From Rodentolepis nana (taxonomy: Eukaryota > Platyhelminthes > Cestoda > Cyclophyllidea > Hymenolepididae): a stretch of 15,412 nucleotides of DNA. Below, piece by piece: positions 1 to 9,797 of this stretch. Both the position numbers and the translations under genes were made by a program. Location: the NCBI GenBank assembly GCA_900617975.1, contig UZAE01001072.1, positions 1 to 15,412 on the forward strand, written 5' to 3'. A model generated the notes under the pieces. It worked only from the letters and a program-made list of their open reading frames with translations. It had not been told where the DNA came from and ran no database searches. How positions within the stretch are numbered: the stretch's first letter is position 1; each line of letters opens with the position of its first letter.

Positions 1-439
1 CAGCTACCCAGGCTCCATGTCTACTTATGTGCATTGAGGTGTAAACAAACTCACGATTAGTTAAGCCTGTCTTTTAACACATCACATCGCTTATCTATAA
101 AGAAATTAAAGATTCAGATAGCGAATATTAGGTTGTGTACCAATTTATTGATATTTGTAAATCTTTTTTGCATTCATAACTAGTTACCAATATATCTAAA
201 CTATCGAATTCTTAAATACTGTAAAGAGAATTTACAGAGCACCACGTCGTTCAGTAAAATTAAGAAACTTTGACCTTCCGCCACTCACTTAATTTTGTTT
301 TAATTACAAATTAACTCTGTATGAGTGAGTTTTCATATTAAATCCAGCCTATAGAAAAGTTGCTGACTACTAAAAAAATTAATTTTGATCAAATTATAAT
401 ATATAGAGAAATATGGTGTATATTCTAATTCAGTAGAAT

Positions 440-930
440 CGCAAATGGTAATTTTCGAGGAGAAACAATGAGGAAACTTGCAAACTAAAGCATCAGCAAA
501 ATGCTTGTGAGCAAAGTAAAGCAGTTCGTAAATGAGTTAGCAGAGAGGATTGCAAAAAGTTTCAAGTCACGAAGAGGAAGAAAGAACGTGTCCTCGCTCA
601 CATCCAAAGCTACTTGAAAGAAGTGTCTCCTTTCCCGACTGAGTTCGATCCGTCCATTCTTTCTGCCCACCACCATTCTACGCGTTTGGTTCGTATGACT
701 TACCTTCCGCAGCACTTAATGCGGGTTTTTCACTGCCTGAACAACTAGCAGGAGGAGGAGGAGGAGTGCTCTCTGTTTTAGAGAAGCAGGGTGGGATAAA
801 ACTGTCCACTGGGGATGCACGATATTTTTTGTTAGAAATTCAACGATCACTTCTGCGCATTCATACACTCTTTTACTTACTTGCAAAATTCTGATCGGCA
901 ATAATTCCTCTCCACCATTAGGCAACACTA
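440..930. other. Balanced-composition island, possible relic or partial coding sequence
   Basis: I do not recognise a gene here. The block is visibly less AT-rich than its flanks. On the minus strand, two open frames of 70 and 76 codons (716-928 and 485-715) abut at a stop codon. The second begins only at a GTG, so neither is a convincing complete eukaryotic ORF. On the plus strand, an ATG-less frame stays open for about 70 codons, from roughly 535 to a TAG near 748. The minus strand carries two strong splice-donor matches, GTAAGT at 875-880 (after GCAA) and at 698-703 (after GGAAG). No frame joins them into a plausible protein. It may be a decayed transposon or gene fragment, an unannotated exon, or chance. 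Confidence 0.2.
751..766 (+). repeat. GGA trinucleotide run, five units
   Basis: A perfect (GGA)5 run plus one extra base. It reads as a leucine run (CTC/CTCC) in a minus-strand frame, which explains the string of leucines in that hypothetical translation. It is a simple sequence repeat with no function inferred. Confidence 0.85.
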
Positions 931-1394
931 TTTAAAGATTATTAAGTTGGCTTCCTAAACTAATAATCGTTTTTTTTCTATTTCTGATCAAATAAATCAT
1001 TTGTAGAAACCAATAGCATTTAGAATGTAGAGTGTGCATCTTAGCATGGATGATATTTTCTCTAAAATGTGGGTCCATTGGAAAAAAGTTTAAATAAAAA
1101 TAGATATCCACATATGATTAATATTTGTCTTAAAACGTTTGTTTCCGACGCGCTAAAAAAGATGAAAACAAAACTATGTACTGCAAGTTCAGACTTTACT
1201 CTAATTAATTTCTTTTAAACCTTCCTAAGTATGTGATAGTTATAACAATGGTTTCATTAGATTTCAAAAAACTCGAATCGAAATTTAAGCTAGATTGATG
1301 CAGGCCATGGTTATTTAAATTTTATTCAAGTAAGTTTGCTAGATTTAGGCACCGTTAAGTTTGTCATTTCAAGCACTGTTACCTTTGTTGAAGA

Positions 1395-1720
1395 GGGGTG
1401 CGTGATAGACTTACCTCCATGTGGTTCACCCGGAGCAATGTATACTCATACGGCAAAAAAAGTCTATTTACCGGAAGTTGACTTCTCACATCAAACAATC
1501 ATGACCCGAATGTATGTCATATTCGACTACTTCCACAGTACTCACCTTACCGTTTTTCTACCTTTGTGTCTGTCTCTTTTACATATTTGAAACACACTTC
1601 TGTTCCTCCATCCCCCCTCTCGACTTTTTCCCTCCTATGTTTTTTCCTCTCTGTGAAGCCTGAAGTCAAATAAAGGGCTAGTGATAACTCTCAAAACTCC
1701 TGCCATTTGATTTAAATAAA
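1395..1720 (+). mobile_element. SINE-like retroelement, copy A
   Basis: This is one of five copies of the same short retroelement. In order it contains a head starting GGGGTGCGTGATAGACTTACC, with ATAGACTT at 1405-1412 complementary to AAGTCTAT at 1460-1467; a middle with the shared CACAGTACTCACCTTACC and TGTCTGTCTCTTTTACAT blocks; the shared 3' block AAAGGGCTA; and a CCATTTGATTTAAATAAA tail. It is flanked by a 13-bp target-site duplication, 1382-1394 and 1721-1733, agreeing at 11 of 13 positions (core TGAAGA). Such duplications are characteristic of LINE-machinery retrotransposition. The two mismatches suggest an older insertion. An 84-codon open frame (1336-1590) starts in the flank and runs into the element. 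It is not credible as a gene. No tRNA-type A/B boxes are evident. Confidence 0.85.
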
Positions 1721-1733
1721 CTTTTGCTGAAGA

Positions 1734-2833
1734 ATTATTCACCAACCTTCTGACTTCCAGACTCGTAGGGATAAGCGATTTCTTCATTTACTTTTATTAA
1801 TGCATATAGTGCAATTGTGGATTAGAAGGGTAAATAATTTCTCTACACACGCTATTTGTTAATTCTCTTGTTCTCCTCATATTCTGGAGCTTGACTTGTA
1901 ACGGCTGGCTCGATACTTTGGTCAATTATGATTGACGGTGTCATCAATTAATTGCAGAAAAATGCACACTGTAAAATGCAAAATTATCAAATGATGCGAG
2001 GAACTTTAGTAAAAAATATTTTTAAAGTACTACGAAGGCGCCAGTACTCTGATTGTCATAGAAGTTTGTTCAACTTCTCCTAATTATAGTTATTTATCAT
2101 TAAAGTTCATTTGAATTCTTCTTTCTCGGTCCTGCAATGCTTTGGTCCTGTAAACAAGAACCCTCATGCTGACCAAAATTGAAGGGTTTTAATATTTGCA
2201 ATAAATGCATCGATTTCTGTGATTAGTCATTTTTTCATTAAAATCTCTATTCAAAATTGAAAAAGAGTTATATGTTTTATCTAATTGAAGCCTAATGTTA
2301 GCTCTAATCCTCGAAATTTTTTTCATCAGATAATATTTTTTGGCAACCGTTAAGTGAATCTAATTCATGGTTAGCCCATCATATGGGAGATTTTTTAAGG
2401 TAAATATCGTAGAAATGCAATCCAAACAACAGTAGGTGCATCTGCAGAGCTTGTTAGTTGGTGAAATGTATATGACGTTTGAAACAACCAGTGTGTGTAT
2501 ATAGTTACCCACGCTGCGATAAAGGTCAGAATCCTTAGCTAATTGTTTGCGATTTGATCAATTAACAGTAGCAATATAGATATTTCAAGAGCGTGAAAGG
2601 ATTGCTTACCCACTTACTTTATTAATTGAAATCCAGTAACATTGAAAATAGCATATTCAGTTTCATTATGATTTCATTCATTCGTTTCTTATGAGTTGGA
2701 ACCAAAGGCAAACTCCTTAAAACTATAAGCTAGCACCATGTAACTAGAGCGTTTTCCGTGAATGCACATGCACAATAGGCTGAGTGATGACAGTTGTGGG
2801 ATATGCAGTGGCAAACTTTTTCAGGCAAGATTT
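1734..2833. other. AT-rich spacer between SINE copies A and B
   Basis: No gene, RNA or dispersed repeat is recognised. A 75-codon frame beginning at 2762 runs into the antisense strand of SINE copy B and has no visible domain, so it is treated as chance. Confidence 0.6.
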
Positions 2834-2847
2834 ACTTTTAAGAAATT

Positions 2848-3176
2848 TATTTATTATTTATTTCAAATGGCAGGCGTTTTGACGGCTATCATTAGCCCTT
2901 TAATTGACTTCGGGCTTCACAGAGGGAAGGTTCATCAAAGTAGCAGAAAGTCGAGGGGCGGGGAACAGAAGAGCGATTCACAGATGTAAAAGAGGCAGAC
3001 AGACACAAAGGCAGAGAAAAGGGTAAGATGAGTACTGTGGAAGCGGTCGAATATGACAAGCAGTCGTGCCATGGTATTTTGAAGTCAGAAGTCAACTGCC
3101 GGTTAATAGACTTTTTGCCGTATGAGTATACGTTGCCCAGGGTGCACCACGTGGAGGTAAGTCTATCGCACACCCC
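2848..3176 (-). mobile_element. SINE-like retroelement, copy B (reverse orientation)
   Basis: This is the only copy inserted on the minus strand. Read on that strand it starts with GGGGTGTGCGATAGACTTACC near 3176 and ends in a tail of AAAT/ATAA units at 2848-2864. The head foldback is intact, with complementary arms at 3159-3166 and 3106-3113. A perfect 14-bp target-site duplication, ACTTTTAAGAAATT, lies at 2834-2847 and 3177-3190, which is the cleanest insertion evidence in the window. On the plus strand, the head's reverse complement presents a strong splice-donor match, GAG|GTAAGT (GTAAGT at 3157-3162). A 93-codon minus-strand frame (2892-3173) lies within the element and is in a different frame relative to the repeat than the open frame in copies A and C, so it is not evidence of a conserved protein. 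Confidence 0.9.
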
Positions 3177-3628
3177 ACTTTTAAGAAATTAACTTCGGGT
3201 TCGTAGTGTTGAATTCCATCTCTCCTTCGTAATCTTTAGATATTGATAGAGGTGGCAATTCTTAGTGTGGCTTCTCCTAAATGTGAAAGTTCTCAGCCAA
3301 ATGGGGGCAATTACTTTTAAATGTCAATTTTCCCTCATTTTTTTCAAAATAAATGCCCTACTTCCATATACAAACATATACCTTTCAGTGTCAAAAGTTT
3401 TTTTGAATTTTATTATACTGCAAGGAATAAAATAAATACTTTGAAAGACTTTTAAAATCAGCACATGTCTAAAAATCCTTAAAAGGAACCTTAACTAGTC
3501 ATATTAGGAAAGGCCCATACAATTTCAGCCCGACAACATAAATTGACATAAAATGAGAAACGGAAATAAAATTAAAGCCCTAAATGAGTTGCATTAAATA
3601 TTCAAAAGTGCTGATGTCGATAAAGTTA

Positions 3629-3734
3629 AACTTTGCAGAATTGAAAAAAAACAATGCAAAGAAACAGGCTGTCTGTTAAATAATTTTATTGACATCTACA
3701 GCTCCCACTGTCATATATTTATTTCTGCAAAGTT
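3629..3734. repeat. 12-bp perfect inverted repeat, 82-bp spacer
   Basis: AACTTTGCAGAA at 3629-3640 is the exact reverse complement of TTCTGCAAAGTT at 3723-3734. The similarity does not extend convincingly outward or inward, and no target-site duplication was found. It may be a decayed MITE end pair, a foldback, or coincidence. Confidence 0.5.
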
Positions 3735-4451
3735 GTAAGTGAATTTAGATGCTGATCTGTTAAATTGTGAAACTTGTTGATCACCAGAAGATTTCTGTTA
3801 TGTCCTATCTTTCCGCTTTCCACATTTACCCTCACAATGAAATTGAGAAACATCGCACTATTGTAACGACAAACAGCTGTTTAATTGTTCTGGCCTATCC
3901 ATGCAGGCCTCTTTACTCTACTCTGGCCTCCTTGTAGAGATACCTGAAAGACGGAATATTTTTAATTAAGGGAAATACTCAACTCAATTCTTACACATAT
4001 TTGTTGAATTATTTGAGTATTAACTAATGGTGCTTAATTTCCTGGCTCGTTTATCATTTTCAATCAGTTCCACCAGAAACAAAAATTTATATTTTTTCTC
4101 TCCTATATCCATCAGTTCATATCTTTTTGTCAATTATCCCCAAGGGAATCACTCTACAGCAATGATGAGCAGCAACAATATGGTAACAATACCTCCTCTG
4201 ACATTTGCATTTCATGATGAATAAAGTTGTCAGACGTGTTTGATAAACTTGCCAAATTTTGCTTTCGTAGAGTTTGCAGAGCAGTAAGATTCACTTCCAT
4301 AGTGCAGCCTTGACATGAGCGAGATCATGTAAATTTTTAGTAGTATTGATTATAGAAAAAAACGTTGGCATGACATTTAGATCCCCGTTGACGAAATTAG
4401 TCATCAGTAATGAGAATTTTCTATTAATGTCTTCTTTTATTAATAATTTAC

Positions 4452-4467
4452 GTTATTTTAAAATAAC
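4452..4467. repeat. 16-bp perfect palindrome
   Basis: GTTATTTTAAAATAAC is fully self-complementary. The arms do not extend beyond it. In AT-rich DNA this may be chance, or it may be a dimeric binding site. No function is inferred. Confidence 0.7.
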
Positions 4468-6718
4468 ACTAATCAAGCTTTTATCTAAGGGTACTAATAG
4501 TGCTGTCAGACCTTGAGACAGTCTTATTGTAATCCCTAACCCATTACCTAATATGTCCTAATCTTCCTCTACTTCCCTGTTTCATCCAAAGTACTCTATG
4601 CTCTTGATTGGTGTTTTCAAATTATTAACTTGGCCATCCAAATCTCTCACTACTCATATCAGCCTTTTTCTTCTATGACTAGGAAAAAAATAAAAAATCA
4701 GCTGCCTCATTTATAAATTCTTGGCGACTGATAAATGCCACTTGTCATTTCTAAACGCTATTTTTTCGGTCAAATGAAATGTAATTTTTCATTGCCATGA
4801 CCATTAGCAACAGAGTTGTCTGTTACTCCTCAAAATTATTCAAGATTAAAAGTTTCACGAGGATGAGTAATACACTCTATCCTAAACACCTGATTTATTT
4901 TTAAAATTGTTAAATTTTCTAAACCTCAATATTTTGATGAACTAATTTTTTGGCCCAAATATTTGAAAATGTATGATTTTTCTTCATTCACCTTTATTAT
5001 TTTTTTTATTATTAGAAGTATACAATGACTACTCACTCAAAATCAACGGCTATAGGAAGGAATAAAATAAAAACCTATCGCTCAATATTGTCATTCTGAC
5101 ACTTGATAGAAATCTATTCTTCAAATTGAAAATGCGATGTGTGTGCTTTCACTATTGGTTGGTAATTAATCAATCCTATTTAAATTCAAAGATACTTTAC
5201 TAAGTATATTTTGATTACTAAAGGTGATAAGAAAAGTGAAATTGAAAAGTAAGGATAAAATTCTCTGAATTAATAACATCTAAAACATTATCAATATTTT
5301 GTCAAAACGGCAATACTCAAATAGCAAATGCGTAAATTGAACAACACACCATATGAGAAAGTGAAAACAGCTTGGAAATTAGATTACAAGGATCAGTAAA
5401 AATAGTCCCTTTATCACTCCTAAGTTTGCTTTAATTCAATTAAATGGTCTAATCATGATGTCTAAATAACCGGCAGTTTTGGCGAGAGATTCAGAGTGGT
5501 CAAAGTGTTGTCAGCCTTCAATTCTTCTTAACACTCAGAAGTGGTCTGTTCAAAATTTTCCTCTCCCAATTTAGTATCAGGAACGCTCCTTCTGACACGT
5601 TTCCAAGGGATATTCTTGACTTAAAGGCTCTGTCAGCAGCGGGAACAATATTGTACATCGAAGTCTTTTTCATTTTGAATCAGCTCACTCTTCTAGCTTA
5701 TGGAGAGCGGAAATGGGGAAATTCGTCTTAGTACTTACCAGTTGTTTACGTTAACCCAGATGTTGTGTAGGGATGTATTGGCATCCACTTTTTTCGATTT
5801 TGAACAATTCAAAATATTCGTTTTACATGGGTTGTAGAATTGGTTAGAAAAGTTTTAATTTATGGCACACAAACAATTATATTATACACAAAATTATATA
5901 TACACAATATTTGCACAAGCAATATCAAACATTTTAGAATCGACATTTAATCTCGAAACATTCTTTAATACACTATAAGTAAGCCTTAATGCGTTATAAG
6001 TTGAAGTAACTTCATAAATCTTTCTACCGTTTTATATTTGCCGATGCATTCAACCTTTACGTAGTTATGTTTTAGATTTTTGCATTTATTTATTTACAAC
6101 TTTAATGCATATCTGGTGTGGAAATATGCAGAGAGGAAGGTCTATTTATCTAAGATCATCTCAACGAATCATAAGATATTTACTTTTCCTTTACAAGGAT
6201 TTCAACTCCATATCTGAAGAGACGATAACTCTATCTCTTACCATGAGCTTCATCAAAAGCTCTTCACAGAGGCTAAGTTCATGACTTCTAAACATCCAAC
6301 CATAATGTCTTTGAATATTTTAACATGAAAAAATTGCAAGATTTTTCCCAATTTATTATAAGAAGAATAACTCACGACTTCGATCGCACTAAATGAAAAG
6401 TAAAATAATTTGTAATTAAGTGAAATCAGATGAAATGCTGGTTACATAAAGAAGGAAAAGGAGAGCAGTTAGAAAGAATAGATAGGATAGGAAGTTTTTT
6501 ATTGGGAGAAATGAATATGCACTGTTTTAAGTGATCAGTAAACAAAATGGAAAATTTTTCTCAGCGGATCTGTTGGTGTCATTACTTGCCGATTGATTAG
6601 AGTGCGAGTGCTTGATATTACGGGGACTTTATGTTGCGGAAAAGGAATTCTTGAATTAAAAATATTTTGGCAAATTAGAAATGCAAAATTGTTAATTTCG
6701 TATCATAGTGCCCACTGC

Positions 6719-6736
6719 CACTAGTGCGCATATGCG
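6719..6736. repeat. Adjacent palindromes CACTAGTG and CGCATATGCG
   Basis: CACTAGTG (6719-6726) is immediately followed by CGCATATGCG (6727-6736), both perfect. They sit at the start of a slightly GC-richer stretch (about 6705-6860). That stretch also contains TGACGTTA and GCCATTGG motifs, which resemble a CRE half-site and a YY1/CCAAT-like core. The motifs are too short to call a regulatory element. Confidence 0.4.
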
Positions 6737-7423
6737 TCCGATTATCGTGATAAAAAGGTAGGCGTTTAAGAGAAGGACAGTTGACGTTAGCGCCATTGGA
6801 GAAGCGAGATTGGCATCCACAATTCCTCAACGCATTACACTCCTCTTCCCGCTCTCTTTCATAATCTACATTTGCTTCTGCCTATGAGCTAGTTGTACTA
6901 TTAATTGAAAGACAAATGTTCTTAAAATGGTCCACTGTTTGTGATCACGTTAGATTATGATTATGCTAGCACAACATCATCCACTGAATTCAACTGTCAT
7001 TAGATTAATAAGCAATCGATAAAATTTCATCCAATGACAGGGTTATGAAAAAGTACAATATTTTCAACAATTATACAATAAGAAATAGCTTCAACCATTC
7101 AATTCCATTATGACAATGAAATTTTATTTTAGTTAAATACTCAAGATACAGTACCATGATGACAATTCATTTGTTATTTGTCAAATATATTGGAATAAAA
7201 TTATTGTCCGTGTCAAGAAACTTATGGGACGAAGTTTCTACCGTGATATACTCCATTCTAGTGGGTTTCTGCAGAGAAAATTCATATTTAGAATCTAAGC
7301 GGTTTTTTCCGACAACATTTTGACTATTCGAAAACTTTATTATCCTCTTCTCACATGAAGAAATAAAGTTAAAATACATTTCAGCTTACCTAAATGGTAC
7401 TTCCTAAAAAGTTATTAAAGCTC

Positions 7424-7760
7424 AACTCTGGGTGTGTGATGGACTTGCCTCTACATGGTGCACCCTGGGCAACGTATACTCATACGACAAAAAAGTCTAT
7501 TAATTGGCAGTTGACTTCTGACTTCAAACTACTATCACCCCCCCCCCTGTATGTCATATTCCACACCTTTCACAGTACTCATCTCACCTGTTTCTATCCT
7601 TGTGTCTGTCTTTTCTACATCTTTGAAACACTCTTCTGTTCCTCCACTCCCCCCTCTCTTGACTTTTATTCACTTTGAATTTCCTTCCTCTCTGTGGAGC
7701 CTAAAGTCAGCTAAAGGGTTAATGATGGCTATCGAAACGCCTGCCATTTGATATAAATAA
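7424..7760 (+). mobile_element. SINE-like retroelement, copy C
   Basis: This is the longest copy (337 bp) and has the longest visible 5' leader. The bases AACTCTG precede the shared GGTGTGTGATGGACTT. The head stem is kept through a G-U pair (ATGGACTT at 7439-7446 with AAGTCTAT at 7493-7500). The inner hairpin CGTAT-ACTC-ATACG is perfect. A run of about ten C residues near 7537-7547 replaces the ATGACCCG-type sequence of the other copies, so it is copy-specific. The tail is TTGATATAAATAA. A perfect 10-bp target-site duplication, ATTAAAGCTC, lies at 7414-7423 and 7761-7770. Open frames of 94 and 66 codons overlap here and are by-products of the stop-poor C/T-rich sequence. Confidence 0.9.
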
Positions 7761-7825
7761 ATTAAAGCTCGTCCCAAATAACAAAAATCTAACCGTGCAT
7801 TAGAAGGCGGCTCCAACTTGTTTAA

Positions 7826-8044
7826 TTCTTTAACGCCCCCACAGGACTGTACGGTTCTCTATCAAAATAGTTCCCATTGGTTCTTGACTCGCAACAGAAG
7901 GTGCTGTTGCCATTTAAAAATGTTCAATACGTCTTTAACCTTCACTCAATACCGCCTAACTCAATGCGTCGGCATTAGTCTACTGTGAGACAAGCGTGAG
8001 TGAAGTTGGGAACATTTTTCAAAAATAATTCGGGCGTTAAAGGG
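7826..8044. mobile_element. piggyBac-like MITE, 219 bp
   Basis: The ends are inverted repeats. TTCTTTAACGCCC at 7826-7838 pairs with GGGCGTTAAAGGG at 8032-8044, with 11 of 13 positions complementary. Both mismatches are C/T transitions on the TIR strand, and the inner 11 bp are perfect. The left end is preceded by TTAA (7822-7825) and the right end is followed by TCAA (8045-8048), one transition from TTAA. TTAA duplication and a CCCTTT-type end are hallmarks of piggyBac elements. The interior has no open frame of note, so it would depend on a transposase from elsewhere. Inside are nested inverted repeats (7916-7925 with 8010-8019; 7941-7948 with 7997-8004) and a hairpin at 7891-7910. An alternative reading places the TTAA at 7830-7833 and 8037-8040, giving only 5-bp ends, which is less likely. 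Confidence 0.7.
7891..7910. repeat. Perfect hairpin inside the MITE
   Basis: GCAACAG (7891-7897) and CTGTTGC (7904-7910) form a 7-bp stem around a 6-base loop (AAGGTG). It lies in the left half of the MITE, about 65 bp from its left end. It could be a subterminal structure of the element or incidental. Confidence 0.6.
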
Positions 8045-8488
8045 TCAAGGTCCTTTATATATGTTTACTTCTCTAGGTGGGGAAGTTTACACTTTTAAAG
8101 CATATATTGAATAGCTTTTCAATTGAAGTCCGTGGGATTGTTTGAATTAAATCAATCTTAAATAACGCTTAATGGGGCTGGACTTTCGTGAGATGTTGTC
8201 CAAATTTATGACGATCGGCACATTCTTAATTCATTGCTATCTTCATTTCAATTCATCAATTTCTTTTACAAAAATACTCCATATAAGTAATTATAACCTC
8301 TGCATCGATAAGCGGTAAAATAAATTGTATATCTTAACAAAAACACTTAGTAATATCACAGTCAATTACATTGTGTTATTTTAATTTAACAGTAATAGAA
8401 GGAGAGTCTACTAATGGCTACTATAAAAACACTATGAAGTGTCGTGTATTTTCATTAATACCTCCAGTAAGTTTGAATCCATCTCGAC

Positions 8489-8728
8489 TTATGATAGCTT
8501 TCTTCCAATCGGGCGAACACTAAATAGTGGAAAAAATTGAGGGCCGCGTAATCTGCCTTTTGATGTCCTCCAAGCGCGGAAGTATAACCAGATGAACCAG
8601 CTGCACCTTATTATCTGGGTCAAATGGGCACCGTCACCAGCACCAATGGCAAATTCGTACCACATTTTTGTTTCTCTCTCTCGTTTACTTCCTCCGCAAA
8701 GATGACAAAAGATTAAGAGCGGTAACAT
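8489..8728 (-). other. Balanced-composition island, possible coding relic
   Basis: No product is recognised. The segment is less AT-rich than its surroundings. On the minus strand one frame stays open for 79 codons. A second frame, without a usable start, reads about 35 codons of more typical protein-like composition (for example CPFDPDNKVQLVHLV), ending at a TAG near 8525. A third frame is open for about 48 codons. Overlapping open stretches in all three frames may reflect base composition alone, or an old frameshifted transposon or gene fragment. I see no conserved motif that decides between these. Confidence 0.2.
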
Positions 8729-9490
8729 TGAATCAGGTTAGGACCCCTTAGAAATACAAGTTTCTCTGAAAATAACTTTAGTTAGGCTGAATTAGTTGCA
8801 ATGAAGTAATTATAAAAGTAATTATATATATTTTGTTAGAGAAATCAAATAGTTGGTTTTTTTTCTATAACTGTTACAGCATTATTGCAATTTTACAGAT
8901 TTTTAAAAAAATATTTACGCAAATTCATTTTTTCTCTTGTTTGTTGCTTAAAAGAATTTAAAAATAGATAAATCATGATGTCTTCCAAAGTCCACGATTG
9001 CCTTTCCTAAAAGAATTAACTATAGGTCATTCATTATTTTTCCCGTACATTAAGTACATGTTAACTAAACGAATTTAAAAATCTAAAAGTTAACTTCCTG
9101 ATGGTGAGAATATTCCGCTTTTAGGTCGCTTATTGGTGCCTGAGGTCAAGGTAAACAGAATTGAATGAATTGAATTTCAGATTCAATGCAGAATTTTTCC
9201 TAATGGACAAGCGTATTCTCACATAATTGGATTTTTCCATTGCAAGAAGCTTGCAATTATCCCTGTGTATTTGAATTAATTGATTGAAACAGAAAAATTG
9301 TCAGAGTATAAAGATTAAATGCAAAAAATCTGTCATTTATTATCCCTCCACAACGAAATAAATCACATTTTTTTGAACTCATTCTTAAATGATTGTAAAA
9401 TATCAATAAATCTAGATAATTATTAAAGATTTCTATCGTCTGCATTTTTTGCATTCGTTTTGCTATATTCATATGGTAAAAATAATTATG

Positions 9491-9508
9491 TATATATATA
9501 TATATATA
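9491..9508. repeat. TA microsatellite, nine units
   Basis: An uninterrupted (TA)9 run in AT-rich spacer, likely length-polymorphic. Confidence 0.9.
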
Positions 9509-9797
9509 CTCTCATCATAGCGATTAATTTTTTCCAATTATGTGCCATATATCTTGCTGCCAATGAGATGCGGCAATTCATTCAAGTCTTGATGCAATTT
9601 TAACGTTATAAGATGTTTAAAGTGGGTTTAAAGTAAATATGACCTTTACATTATGAATTTCAAAATTTTTGGCCAATGAAATTGATTTCAAAAGAAAATA
9701 AATAAAAGAAAACCACAATCGCATGCCTCTATTTTATTGAACTAATTTGTTTTATTCTGCCTTGAGAAGTACGACTGAAGTTTGATTGAGAAATTAG

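Larger units (their letters stand above)
1..1381. other. AT-rich spacer left of SINE copy A
   Basis: This stretch holds no recognisable gene or RNA. Most of it is AT-rich, with short A and T runs. The exception is about 440-930, which is less AT-biased and is described separately. No tandem array or long inverted repeat was found by eye outside that island. Confidence 0.6.
3191..7413. other. Long AT-rich spacer between SINE copies B and C
   Basis: About 4.2 kb without a recognisable gene. The longest frames (65 codons at 4027-4224 plus; 70 codons at 7167-7379 minus) do begin with ATG, but they show no domain, are short and have AT-driven composition. Local structures found are an inverted repeat (3629-3640 with 3723-3734), a 16-bp palindrome (4452-4467) and a pair of adjacent palindromes near 6719-6736. 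Around 5876-5910 there are two imperfect copies of a unit of about 16 bp ending in ATACACAA. Confidence 0.55.

Noticed and set aside
1395..1470. Head of the SINE as a tRNA gene or a hammerhead ribozyme
   Set aside because: The closing stem and inner hairpin are suggestive, but no B-box (GGTTCGANTCC), no tRNA arms and no hammerhead core are present.
1336..1590. Open frame overlapping SINE copy A as a gene
   Set aside because: It begins in unrelated flank and continues into a dispersed repeat. The equivalent region in other copies has indels that shift the frame.
2892..3173. 93-codon minus-strand frame as a conserved small protein
   Set aside because: It is SINE copy B read in sense. The open frame in copy C is in a different phase relative to the repeat, so there is no conserved reading frame.
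7167..7379. 70-codon ATG-initiated minus-strand frame
   Set aside because: It is short, AT-driven and has no motif or splice context, and frames of this size are expected by chance on six frames of 15 kb.
7394..7751. Two overlapping plus-strand frames (94 and 66 codons)
   Set aside because: Both lie in SINE copy C and arise from its stop-poor C/T-rich sequence.
8489..8728. Minus-strand MWYE start as the complex I MWFE subunit (NDUFA1)
   Set aside because: Only the first four residues resemble it. The following residues lack the expected hydrophobic segment in frame, so the match is likely coincidental.
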